Shown piece by piece: positions 1 to 7,011 of a stretch of DNA of 13,308 nt. The DNA is taken from the NCBI GenBank assembly GCA_038199755.1, contig JBBPYR010000236.1, forward strand, positions 1 to 13,308. Reading direction: 5' to 3'. Position 1 is the first letter of the stretch. Each line of letters opens with the position of its first letter. A program made the translations under genes and the position numbers. The DNA is from JBBPYR01 sp038199755 (GTDB taxonomy: Bacteria > Chloroflexota > Ktedonobacteria > Ktedonobacterales > Ktedonobacteraceae). Under the pieces are notes generated by a model. The model saw only the letters and a list, made by a program, of their open reading frames with translations. It did no database searches and had not been told where the DNA came from.

Positions 1-44
1 AACATAAACCCCCATTAGTTAGATAACACAAAAAAACCAACACA

Positions 45-55
45 CCCCCCCCCCC
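45..55. repeat. 11-nt poly-C tract upstream of fadE
   Basis: Eleven consecutive C residues lie 18 bases before the ribosome binding site of the acyl-CoA dehydrogenase gene, just after a run of seven A (30-36). A tract of this kind is prone to slippage. It lies in the probable 5' leader, or between promoter and ribosome site. No promoter can be assigned because the window begins 90 bases before the gene. Confidence 0.8.
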
Positions 56-72
56 ACCACAATAGGGGGAAT

Positions 73-78
73 GAGGAG
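73..78 (+). promoter_or_regulatory. Ribosome binding site of fadE
   Basis: GAGGAG lies 12 bases before the ATG at 91 and supports that start codon. The same purine-rich site type recurs before fadA (GAGGAG) and fadN (AAGGAG). Confidence 0.7.
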
Positions 79-90
79 AAAGCAAAGATT

Positions 91-1875
91 ATGGCAACAA
101 CGATGAAGCCAACCGAACAGGGAACGTCATTTTTGACAACGCCCGTCACCGAGAGTGCAGATAAAATATTTACCTTAGAGCAGCGTGACGAGGAGCAGCG
201 TTGGATTGAAGAGTCGAGTGCGACCTTTGTCGAGCGTGAAGTTTTGCCGAAGGCGGAGGCCATCGATCATCAGGAGCCGGGAGTGATGCCTAGTCTGGTG
301 AAGAAGGCGGGTGAGCAGGGCTTGTTGATGATTGAGATTCCAGAGGCATACGGTGGTGCCGAACTGGGCTTGCTGACAGCGGTGCTGGTGGGAGCGACGC
401 AGAAGGAAGCATCGTTTAGTGTCGCGTATGGGGCGCACACCTCGATTGGTACGTTGCCGATTGTGTATTATGGCAACGAAGAGCAGAAGCAGAAGTATTT
501 GCCCAAGCTGGCAACGGGCGAATGGATCGCTGCCTATGCCTTAACGGAGCCGGGTACTGGCTCGGACGCTATGCACCTGAGCACACGTGCTGAACTCGCG
601 CCGGATGGTAAGCACTATATTCTCAACGGCACAAAGCAGTGGATATCGAACGCGGGCTTTGCCGATGTGATGATCGTGTTCGCCCGCATTGGCGACAATC
701 GTCCCTCGGCCTTTATCGTGGAGGTGGCGTGGCCCGGTGTCTCCACTGGCAACGAGGAGCGCAAGATGGGTATTAAAGGCTCATCGACGCGGCAGGTCTA
801 CTTTGAAGATGTGCAGGTTCCAGTGGAGAATTTACTGGGTGAACTGAATAAGGGCTACAAGATCGCGTTTAATATTCTCAACATCGGGCGTTTGAAGCTT
901 GGCGCGGGCACTGTTGGTGGGGCGCGTAATGCGCTAGGGCTGGCTGCGGTGTACACCACGGAGCGTAAGGCTTTTGGCAAGACGATTAACAATTTCGGCA
1001 TGATTAAGAAGAAACTAGCACGTGTAGCCGCCGAAATCTATTCTGCCGAAAGCGCGGTTTTCCGTACAGCTGCCAACATTTCGCAGGCACAGAGCGGCGA
1101 AGAGAACACCGAAGCTATGTTCAAGGCGGTAGAAGAATATGCGATTGAAGCCTCACTCGCTAAAGTGCATGGCAGCGAAACGCTCGCCCTTGCCGTTGAT
1201 GAGGGTGTACAGATTTTCGGTGGCTACGGCTTTATGCAGGAGTATCCTATCGAGAAGGCCTATCGTGACGCACGCATTCAGCGCATCTTTGAGGGCACGA
1301 ACGAGATTAACCGTCTCGTGGCCTCTGGCACGCTTTTCCGCCGTGTGCTCTCTGGCAAGCTTAACCTGATGACGAAGTTCCCCGAGGTGGAGGCGCGTGT
1401 GAAGGCTGGTAACGCCACCGCAGTCGCCACTGAGAGCACTCCTGCCGAGTTGCGTGATGCCGTGAATGCGTTGGAGCGAGCGAAGGACGCCACCATCTAT
1501 AGCTCCATGAAGATTGCCATGAAGTATATGCAGGGTTTGGACAATGAGCAGGAGTTTATTGAGTACCTTGCCAATCTGTTGATCGACCTGTACGGCATTG
1601 ATAGTGCGTTAGCGCGTGCTCTTCAGAGTGTGCAGCGAGGCGATGAAAACAGTGGTTTGCATGTCAAGCTGGCGCAACTGGCGACGTGGCTGGCCTTCTC
1701 GCGTATTCGCACCAATCTTGATCAGATGATTATGACGAACACGGATAGCGATTATATTCAAAAAGAGTTGGCACGTGTGCGTGCCTATGTTGGCGATTAT
1801 GTCTTCAACGGCGTGGCTGCCCAGCGCGAATTGGCTGACATCGTGGTTGAGAAGCGCGGCTATCCCCTCCTATAG
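91..1875 (+). CDS. fadE: Acyl-CoA dehydrogenase, FadE (YusJ) type
   Basis: FAD-dependent acyl-CoA dehydrogenase catalysing the first oxidation of fatty-acid beta-oxidation (acyl-CoA to trans-2-enoyl-CoA) in the cytoplasm. The 594-residue product has the usual N-terminal helical, middle beta and C-terminal helical acyl-CoA dehydrogenase domains. The first family signature is visible as ALTEPGTGSD at 150-159, and GGYGF lies at 377-381. The catalytic base is probably Glu401 in IFEGTNEINR, the position of Glu376 in medium-chain dehydrogenase. About 180 extra residues follow this domain, as in the long Bacillus FadE/YusJ, which is of about the same length. The start is supported by GAGGAG at 73-78. 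The next genes on the same strand are a thiolase and a FadN-type enzyme, which fixes the role in fatty-acid degradation. Chain-length preference cannot be read from the sequence. Confidence 0.95.
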   Translation: MATTMKPTEQGTSFLTTPVTESADKIFTLEQRDEEQRWIEESSATFVEREVLPKAEAIDHQEPGVMPSLVKKAGEQGLLMIEIPEAYGGAELGLLTAVLVGATQKEASFSVAYGAHTSIGTLPIVYYGNEEQKQKYLPKLATGEWIAAYALTEPGTGSDAMHLSTRAELAPDGKHYILNGTKQWISNAGFADVMIVFARIGDNRPSAFIVEVAWPGVSTGNEERKMGIKGSSTRQVYFEDVQVPVENLLGELNKGYKIAFNILNIGRLKLGAGTVGGARNALGLAAVYTTERKAFGKTINNFGMIKKKLARVAAEIYSAESAVFRTAANISQAQSGEENTEAMFKAVEEYAIEASLAKVHGSETLALAVDEGVQIFGGYGFMQEYPIEKAYRDARIQRIFEGTNEINRLVASGTLFRRVLSGKLNLMTKFPEVEARVKAGNATAVATESTPAELRDAVNALERAKDATIYSSMKIAMKYMQGLDNEQEFIEYLANLLIDLYGIDSALARALQSVQRGDENSGLHVKLAQLATWLAFSRIRTNLDQMIMTNTDSDYIQKELARVRAYVGDYVFNGVAAQRELADIVVEKRGYPLL

Positions 1876-1884
1876 TTAGTACTC

Positions 1885-1951
1885 ATCCGAGGTAGCTGTT
1901 CGTGGGCTGGCAACCCGACGGGCCAAGCGCCCACGAACAACTGCCTCGGAT
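1885..1951 (+). terminator. Long hairpin after fadE (terminator-like, no U tract)
   Basis: Arms 1885-1907 and 1929-1951 pair over 23 positions, 21 of them Watson-Crick and one a U-G wobble, around a 21-nt loop that contains a further TGGC/GCCA pair. The structure begins 10 bases after the fadE stop. No T run follows, so it is either a weak or factor-dependent terminator, or an mRNA 3'-end stabiliser separating fadE from fadA. Confidence 0.6.
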
Positions 1952-1952
1952 T

Positions 1953-2176
1953 ATGCTGTCAGGGGTCATGATGCTGGTCGGCGACCGTATGAAATGGGAT
2001 GACTGAAGAGGATGTGTGCCTGATTTGTGTCCCAAACATGGATGAGAAGGGGCAAAGCGAGTTTCCCACCAGGTTGGCGGGGCTGGCTGCTCGAAACCTT
2101 TGGTAGCAAACTGTTTGAAGCAAGTATTGAAGATTCATTGCAGCGATTGAAGCGTGCAGCAGAAGCACGACTGTAG
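1953..2176 (+). pseudogene. Possible decayed gene remnant, C-terminus SRPBCC-like
   Basis: Short open stretches in shifting frames lie in the 586-bp gap. A 17-codon stretch runs 1953-2006, a 35-residue frame runs 1999-2106, and a third frame is open from 2024 and from ATG 2042 to the TAG at 2174-2176. The last encodes a protein-like end that includes LLETFGSKLFEASIEDSLQR followed by LKRAAEARL. That amphipathic final helix resembles the C-terminus of SRPBCC/polyketide-cyclase-like proteins. I infer a frameshifted remnant, but three unrelated small chance frames cannot be excluded. The last codon abuts a REP-like palindrome. Confidence 0.25.
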
Positions 2177-2443
2177 GGACCCGATTTATCGCGTCCAAGA
2201 GACATCAACCTAAGAATAGATGAGATGGTGGGAACGCTCGTTTCAGGAGGGGCGGGAGTGGTGTGGGAGGGTGGAGTGGACCCTTGGGTCGCCCGTGGGG
2301 TGGGGCAAACTGGCGAGGATCGCCCTGAACGAGCTAGCCCGGGCGACCCATGGGTCCCCACCCCGCCTCGTCCGCCGCCCCCGCCCCTACTGAGCTGTTC
2401 GCTTAGGTTGATATCTATTGGACCCGATTTATCGCGTCCAATA
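2173..2443. repeat. Fold-back element with REP-like ends (MITE/BIME-like)
   Basis: The 38-base ends 2177-2214 and 2402-2439 form an inverted repeat, about 32 of 38 matching. Inside it, 2243-2256 pairs with 2380-2393 (13 of 14) and 2278-2295 pairs with 2340-2357 (17 of 18), so the whole stretch folds on itself. The 20-mer GGACCCGATTTATCGCGTCC occurs exactly at 2177-2196 and 2420-2439, and is itself an imperfect palindrome. GTAG stands immediately 5' of the left copy (2173-2176), as at the foot of REP hairpins recognised by RAYT transposases. The core is very G+C-rich. No clear target-site duplication was found. The open frame at 2225-2446 across it is compositional. Confidence 0.65.
2416..2443. 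promoter_or_regulatory. 28-bp palindrome next to the fadA ribosome site
   Basis: TATTGGACCCGAT and ATCGCGTCCAATA form 13-base arms (12 matching) around TT. The palindrome ends two bases before the GAGGAG ribosome site (2445-2450) of the thiolase gene. It is the right end of the fold-back element, but its place and symmetry would also suit an operator or a translation-affecting hairpin. No regulator gene is nearby to support the operator reading. Confidence 0.35.
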
Positions 2444-2461
2444 TGAGGAGATAAAAATATT

Positions 2462-3664
2462 ATGGCAGAAGCCGTTATTGTAAGTGCGGTTCGTACACCG
2501 ATTGGGCGTGCGATGAAGGGCGTCTTGAAGGATGTACGTGCCGATGATCTGGCTGCTATTGCTGTGCGAGGTGCGCTGGCACGGGTGCCGCAGCTTGATC
2601 GTGCGCTAATTGAGGATGTTATTTTTGGCTGCGCCTTTCCCGAAGGGGAGCAGGGCATGAATGTTGCACGGCTGATTGCTGCTCTATCTGGCTTGCCGGA
2701 GACGGTGGGCGGCGTAACGGTCAACCGCTTCTGTGCTTCGAGCTTGCAAGCTTTTAACATGGCGGCGCAGAATGTGATGCTGGGCCTGGGCGAGGTGTTT
2801 GTCGCTGGTGGCATTGAGAATATGTCCCGTGTTCCCATGGGCGGCTTCAATCCTAGCTTTAACCCACGCTTGATTAAGTCACGTGATGATGTCAAGGTCG
2901 AGGAAGAGCTGGCGGGGATCGAGCCATTACCCGATTATGTGTATGCCAGCTATATGCCAATGGGTATTACCGCTGAGAATCTGGCGCGTGAGTATAACAT
3001 TAGCCGCGAGGAGCAGGATCGCTTTGCGCTACGTAGCCACCAGCGAGCTGTCGCGGCCACTGATAATGGCACGTTCAAGCGCGAGATTGTGCCCGTTCCT
3101 CTGCCCAATGGCAGCGTGATGACGATTGATGAGGGGCCACGCCGTGACACCACGCTGGAACGGTTGGCGACACTAGAACCTGCCTTTATCAAAGGTGGGA
3201 CGGTGACCGCGGGCAACTCCAGTCCTTTGAATGATGGGGCTGCTGCCCTTGTTGTGATGTCGGCTGAGAAGGCACGCGAGCTGGGGATTAAGCCACTGGC
3301 GAAGGTGCATACGATGGCGGTAGCGGGTGTGCGCCCTGATGTTATGGGCATCGGCCCCGTTCCAGCGATGAAGAAAGCATTACAACGAGTGGGGATGCAG
3401 TTGAGCGATATTGATATGATCGAACTGAACGAGGCGTTTGCAGCGCAGGCCTTGGCGGTGGTCAGAGCACTGAACCTGGACGAGGAGAAGCTCAATCCAC
3501 ATGGTGGCGCGGTTGCTCTAGGTCATCCGCAGGGATGTAGCGGCTCGCGTATCGTTGTGACGTTGTTAAACGACCTTCAGACCTATGACAAGACGCTCGG
3601 TATTGCCACGTTGTGTATTGGTGGCGGTCAGGGTCTGGCCACGATCATCGAGAGGCTTGCCTAG
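2462..3664 (+). CDS. fadA: Acetyl-CoA C-acyltransferase (3-ketoacyl-CoA thiolase)
   Basis: Thiolase that cleaves 3-ketoacyl-CoA with CoA to give acetyl-CoA and a shortened acyl-CoA, the last step of each beta-oxidation round. The 400 residues fit the family. Catalytic features are all present: nucleophile Cys91 in NRFCASSLQAF, NEAF at 323-326, His347 in NPHGGA, His355 in ALGHPQG, and acid/base Cys385 in LCIGGGQG near the C-terminus. GHPQGCSGSR replaces the commoner GHPLGATGAR, a mild variant. GAGGAG at 2445-2450 supports the ATG. fadN starts 72 bases downstream on the same strand, so the two are likely co-transcribed. A biosynthetic acetoacetyl-CoA thiolase is possible by fold alone, but the neighbours favour degradation. 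Confidence 0.95.
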   Translation: MAEAVIVSAVRTPIGRAMKGVLKDVRADDLAAIAVRGALARVPQLDRALIEDVIFGCAFPEGEQGMNVARLIAALSGLPETVGGVTVNRFCASSLQAFNMAAQNVMLGLGEVFVAGGIENMSRVPMGGFNPSFNPRLIKSRDDVKVEEELAGIEPLPDYVYASYMPMGITAENLAREYNISREEQDRFALRSHQRAVAATDNGTFKREIVPVPLPNGSVMTIDEGPRRDTTLERLATLEPAFIKGGTVTAGNSSPLNDGAAALVVMSAEKARELGIKPLAKVHTMAVAGVRPDVMGIGPVPAMKKALQRVGMQLSDIDMIELNEAFAAQALAVVRALNLDEEKLNPHGGAVALGHPQGCSGSRIVVTLLNDLQTYDKTLGIATLCIGGGQGLATIIERLA

Positions 3665-3709
3665 TAGGGGCGACATTCATGACGCCCTCTTTCGGGCGCG
3701 ATTTGCCCG
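3664..3709 (+). repeat. REP-like double hairpin at the fadA stop codon
   Basis: GTAG (3664-3667) starts on the last base of the fadA TAG stop. It is followed by GGGCGACAT-TC-ATGACGCCC (3668-3687), with 9-base arms, 8 matching. A second hairpin, CGGGC/GCCCG, spans 3693-3709 and contains GCGATTT. The layout of GTAG, 9-base arm, 2-base loop and 9-base arm with one mismatch is the same as in the repeat at 2173-2196. It lies in the 72-base fadA-fadN gap and could tune mRNA stability between the two genes. Confidence 0.5.
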
Positions 3710-3724
3710 TATGGGAGGCGTGTG

Positions 3725-3730
3725 AAGGAG
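3725..3730 (+). promoter_or_regulatory. Ribosome binding site that decides the fadN start
   Basis: AAGGAG lies six bases before ATG 3737. An in-frame GTG at 3722 overlaps this site and so cannot be the start served by it, which makes the 796-residue form preferable. Confidence 0.75.
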
Positions 3731-3736
3731 AAAGAA

Positions 3737-6127
3737 ATGTCATATCAAATACGGAAGGCGGCTGTGCTTGGTGCTGGCGTAATGGGGGCGGCGATAGCGG
3801 CCCATCTTGCGAATGTCGGCATTCCTAGCCTGCTCCTCGATATAGTGCCAGAGGGGGCGAAGGATCGCGATGTCATCGCACGGTCGGGTGTTGAGAAGGC
3901 GTTGAAGGCGCGGCCTGCCGCGTTCTTTAGCAAGCGTGGGGCATCGTTGATTACGGTGGGTAACACTGAGGACGACCTGGAGGCACTAGCGGATGTGGAT
4001 TGGGTGATTGAGGCGGTGGTTGAACGCCTGGATATCAAGCACGATCTGTATAGCAAGCTTGAACTGGTGCTCACTCCGGGCACGATTATCAGTTCTAATA
4101 CATCGGGTTTACCCGCGCATATGTTGACGCAGGGCCGCAGCGAGGATTTTCGCAAGAACTTTCTAATTACGCACTTCTTCGCGCCTGTACGCTATATGCA
4201 CTTATTAGAGATTGTGCCAGATGTTGACACGAACCCCGAACTGGTGCAGTTTATGCAACAATTCGCCACCGAGCGACTCGGTAAGGGCGTGGTGTTATGC
4301 AAGGACACGCCCAACTTTATCGCTAACCGCATCGGCGTATACGGTTTCATTGCAACCATTCAGCGTGCGTTGGCAGAGGGGTATACGGTTGGTGAGGTTG
4401 ACGCGATCCTTGGGCCGAGCATGGGGCGACCCAAATCCGCTGTCTTCCGCACTGCCGACCTCTCTGGACTGGACACGTTGGTAAATGTCTCCGACAATCT
4501 TTACAAGAACGTGCCTGATGATCCGCAGCGCGAAACCTTCCGTGTGCCGGAAGTGATGCGTAGCATGTTGAGCAAAAAGATGTTGGGTGAGAAGAGCGGT
4601 CAGGGGTTTTACAAGCGTGTCAAGGGGGCCGATGGCTCAAGCATTCTGGAATTGAATCTCAAGACGCTGGAGTACGAGCCAGCGCAGAAGGTGCGTTATG
4701 CTTCGTTGGGGGCGGCTCGCAATGAGAGTGATCCGCTGAAGCGTCTGTTGATTGTGCTCAATGGTGATGATCGCGCTAGCCAGCTTGCACGTGAGACGAC
4801 GGCAGACTCGTTGATCTATGCCGCCGATCTGGCCGCAGAAATTGCTGATAGCATCGTGGCGATTGATGAGGCTATGCGTTGGGGCTTCAATTTCGAGCTG
4901 GGCAACTTCGAGGTATGGGATGTGCTATTACAGCATCCTGCGACGTTGGAGAGGGTGTTCGCGAGCCGTGCCTTGCCAGCTCTGGTGCAGCGTGTCAAGG
5001 AGAAGGGGCAGGGAACGTTTTATCGTGGCGATGTGGGGAGTCGGCAGTACTTCGACTTCCAGAGCGATAGCTATAAGCCGGTGCCGGTACCACAGGGTGT
5101 GCTCTCGTTGGCCGCGCTCAAAACGGGGGCGACGAGCAAGGTGGTGCGCGATAATGGCTCTGCCGCGCTGATTGATCTGGGTGATGGCATTGGTTGTATC
5201 GAGTTTCATACGAAAATGAACTCGATTGACGAGGGCATCATCGAGATGCTGCGCTACGTTTCAGAGGAGGCGAGCAAGCAGTTTCGCGCAATGGTGATTG
5301 GGAACGAGGCGGCTGACTTTTCGGCGGGTGCCAATCTGTTGCTCGTGCTGATGGGATCGCGCCAGGGCGAGTGGAAGATGCTAGATGGGGCCATCAACGG
5401 CCTACAGCAGGCGCATCAGTTGCTCAAATATAGCCCTATTCCGGTGGTGGTGGCTCCAGCTGGTCGTGCCTTGGGCGGTGGTTGTGAGATTATCATGCAC
5501 AGCAATCATGCGCGTGTTTATGCTGAGTCGTATATTGGTCTCGTAGAGGCGGGTGTGGGTCTCGTTCCAGCGGGCGGCGGTTGCAAGGAATTGTTGTTGC
5601 GACACGGTGCAAGTCTGGAGTCACAAAGGGCGGGTAAGACTGGTGGTCCGTTCGCGCCCGCGCGTAAGGCTTTCGAGACGATTGCCTCTGCCAGCGTTTC
5701 AACCAGCGCGGTTGAGGCGCAGGAGTTGCGCTTCTTACGCAAGACTGATGCTATTACGCCTAACCGTGAGGTGCTGCTGCGCGATGCCAAGGCCGACGCT
5801 ATCAAACTGGCGGAGGCACAATCGGCTGGCAAGTGGCAACCCGCACAAGCGCAACTGTTGATTCTCCCCGGACCCGGCGCACGCATGGTGTTGGAGCAGC
5901 AGATAGATAACCTGTTGTTGCAGGGGAAGATAAGCGAGCATGACGGTGTGGTGGGCCGTCATCTGGCGCGGGTCGTTACGGGCGGCGAGACTTCACATAT
6001 CACGCCGATGACGGAGCAGCAGGTGCTCGATCTGGAGCGCGAGGCTTTCCTGAGTCTGTGTGGTATGGAGAAGACGCAGGAGCGTATGCAGGCTATTCTG
6101 ATGACGGGCAAGCCACTGAGAAATTAG
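3737..6127 (+). CDS. fadN: 3-hydroxyacyl-CoA dehydrogenase/enoyl-CoA hydratase, FadN type
   Basis: Bifunctional beta-oxidation enzyme: enoyl-CoA hydration and NAD-dependent oxidation of 3-hydroxyacyl-CoA. Numbered from ATG 3737 (796 residues), the N-terminal Rossmann domain has GAGVMG at 12-17. The probable dehydrogenase residues are Ser123 in SSNTSG, His146 in THFFAP, Glu158 in LLEIV and Asn197 in NFIANRIG. A second dehydrogenase C-terminal domain follows to about 400. The crotonase domain lies at about 475-640, with oxyanion-loop FSAGANL (528-534), Glu584 in ALGGGCE and Glu604 in GLVEAGVG, the same 20-residue spacing as the two catalytic glutamates of enoyl-CoA hydratase. Dehydrogenase-before-hydratase order is that of Bacillus FadN (about 790 residues), not of E. 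coli FadB. The start was chosen by AAGGAG at 3725-3730. Confidence 0.93.
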   Translation: MSYQIRKAAVLGAGVMGAAIAAHLANVGIPSLLLDIVPEGAKDRDVIARSGVEKALKARPAAFFSKRGASLITVGNTEDDLEALADVDWVIEAVVERLDIKHDLYSKLELVLTPGTIISSNTSGLPAHMLTQGRSEDFRKNFLITHFFAPVRYMHLLEIVPDVDTNPELVQFMQQFATERLGKGVVLCKDTPNFIANRIGVYGFIATIQRALAEGYTVGEVDAILGPSMGRPKSAVFRTADLSGLDTLVNVSDNLYKNVPDDPQRETFRVPEVMRSMLSKKMLGEKSGQGFYKRVKGADGSSILELNLKTLEYEPAQKVRYASLGAARNESDPLKRLLIVLNGDDRASQLARETTADSLIYAADLAAEIADSIVAIDEAMRWGFNFELGNFEVWDVLLQHPATLERVFASRALPALVQRVKEKGQGTFYRGDVGSRQYFDFQSDSYKPVPVPQGVLSLAALKTGATSKVVRDNGSAALIDLGDGIGCIEFHTKMNSIDEGIIEMLRYVSEEASKQFRAMVIGNEAADFSAGANLLLVLMGSRQGEWKMLDGAINGLQQAHQLLKYSPIPVVVAPAGRALGGGCEIIMHSNHARVYAESYIGLVEAGVGLVPAGGGCKELLLRHGASLESQRAGKTGGPFAPARKAFETIASASVSTSAVEAQELRFLRKTDAITPNREVLLRDAKADAIKLAEAQSAGKWQPAQAQLLILPGPGARMVLEQQIDNLLLQGKISEHDGVVGRHLARVVTGGETSHITPMTEQQVLDLEREAFLSLCGMEKTQERMQAILMTGKPLRN

Positions 6128-6137
6128 GAGAGTGTGT

Positions 6138-6205
6138 AAAAAAGATGCAGCGTTGACTGAGAGTTCGCATTTGTGAACTCTCAGTCAACGTTGCATCTTT
6201 TTTTT
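6138..6205 (+). terminator. Strong intrinsic terminator after fadN
   Basis: Arms 6138-6166 and 6175-6203 pair over 29 positions with one G-U wobble, around an 8-nt loop, and end in eight T (6198-6205). The left arm starts with six A, so the mirror strand also reads as hairpin plus T tract. The structure begins 10 bases after the fadN stop and closes the fad transcription unit. Confidence 0.92.
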
Positions 6206-6278
6206 ATATACAGCATTGATATATACTTAATAAGCAAGCACAGGTATTTTCGTGGTTTTGTGAAAGGAAGAAAGCGCG

Positions 6279-6893
6279 ATGAGAAGACGAGGACGTTCAT
6301 CCTCATTGGGTGGCATTATTGTAATTATCTTGGTCGTGATTGGTTATTTCTGGTTGCGTTCGCCCGGCAATCATTCCGTTACGGTGACTGGTCCAGGGAC
6401 GGCGACGACGGTAGTGAGCAACGGTTCAAACGGCAATGGGAATAGTGGTAGTACGGCTGGTGTACCACATTGGGGTGTGCAAACGAAAACGGCGAATTGT
6501 CAGATACGTGGTCCTTTGCAAGATACGTCTTGCACTCCGGGTGCGTTGTTGGCGACGGGCACGAAGGATGCTATTTGTAAGTCGGGTTATGCTGGTTCGG
6601 TGCGGAACGTGCCCACGAGCGAGAAGAATCAGGTCTATGCGGAGTATGGCATTGCCAGTCATACAACGGGTCAATACGAGGTGGATCATCTTGTGAGCCT
6701 GGAATTGGGTGGCTCCAATGATATCTCTAATCTCTGGCCAGAATTGGCTTCGCCGCAACCGGGCTTCCACGAAAAGGATAAGGTGGAGAATTATCTGCAT
6801 GCTCAAGTGTGCTCAGGGGCCATTGATCTCAAGCAGGCGCAGATTGAGATCGCCACAAATTGGATCGCGGTCTATAACCGCATGCCGAAGTAA
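6279..6893 (+). CDS. Membrane-anchored protein with HNH-like motif
   Basis: A 204-residue protein, not assigned to a named family. Residues 1-10 are Arg/Ser-rich (MRRRGRSSSL). One membrane segment follows at about 11-27, then a Thr/Ser/Gly/Asn-rich linker (34-62) and a compact domain (65-204). The N-in, domain-outside orientation is expected. The domain holds four cysteines (74, 85, 100, 178), possibly disulfides. It also has YEVDHLVSLELGG (133-145) followed by NLWPE (151-155) and His164. The spacing Asp136-His137, Asn151, His164 is that of an HNH/His-Me finger nuclease, so an exported DNase-like role is inferred. The ribosome site AAAGGAAG (6263-6270) supports ATG 6279. A weak -10-like TATACT sits at 6222-6227. 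It follows the fadN terminator, so it is probably its own transcription unit. Confidence 0.8.
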   Translation: MRRRGRSSSLGGIIVIILVVIGYFWLRSPGNHSVTVTGPGTATTVVSNGSNGNGNSGSTAGVPHWGVQTKTANCQIRGPLQDTSCTPGALLATGTKDAICKSGYAGSVRNVPTSEKNQVYAEYGIASHTTGQYEVDHLVSLELGGSNDISNLWPELASPQPGFHEKDKVENYLHAQVCSGAIDLKQAQIEIATNWIAVYNRMPK

Positions 6894-6899
6894 AAGTGT

Positions 6900-7009
6900 G
6901 GATTGGATGCCCCTTGTGGGCATCCAATCCAGCAAGAGGGACGCGCCAGATATTACTCCTCACATCTGGCGCGTCCCTCTTGTGGTTGAATGCCCACAAG
7001 GGGCATCTC
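6900..7009. terminator. Nested palindromes between converging genes
   Basis: A perfect 13-bp hairpin (arms 6900-6912 and 6918-6930, loop CTTGT) is followed by a perfect 19-bp hairpin (arms 6933-6951 and 6964-6982). A third hairpin, ATGCCC/GGGCAT, lies at 6990-7006. In addition 6906-6923 is exactly complementary to 6990-7007, so the outer two hairpins can pair with each other around the middle one. The block sits between the 3' ends of the HNH-like gene (6893) and ugpC (7012) and probably terminates or protects both transcripts. No long T tract is present. Minus-strand GTAG at 7012-7009 precedes the last hairpin. Confidence 0.7.
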
Positions 7010-7011
7010 TA

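Noticed and set aside
2225..2446. 73-codon plus-strand frame upstream of fadA
   Set aside because: It lies wholly within the G+C-rich palindromic element. The Gly/Pro-rich product mirrors the inverted repeat, not a protein.
1966..2895. Minus-strand open frame of 309 codons
   Set aside because: It runs antisense through fadA and the fold-back element, has Pro/Ser/Arg-rich noise-like composition and no ribosome site.
2950..3495. Minus-strand frame of 181 codons inside fadA
   Set aside because: Shadow of the thiolase gene. Ser/Ala-rich with no motif.
3722..3736. GTG 3722 as fadN start
   Set aside because: It overlaps the AAGGAG site that properly serves ATG 3737, and adds only MKEKE.
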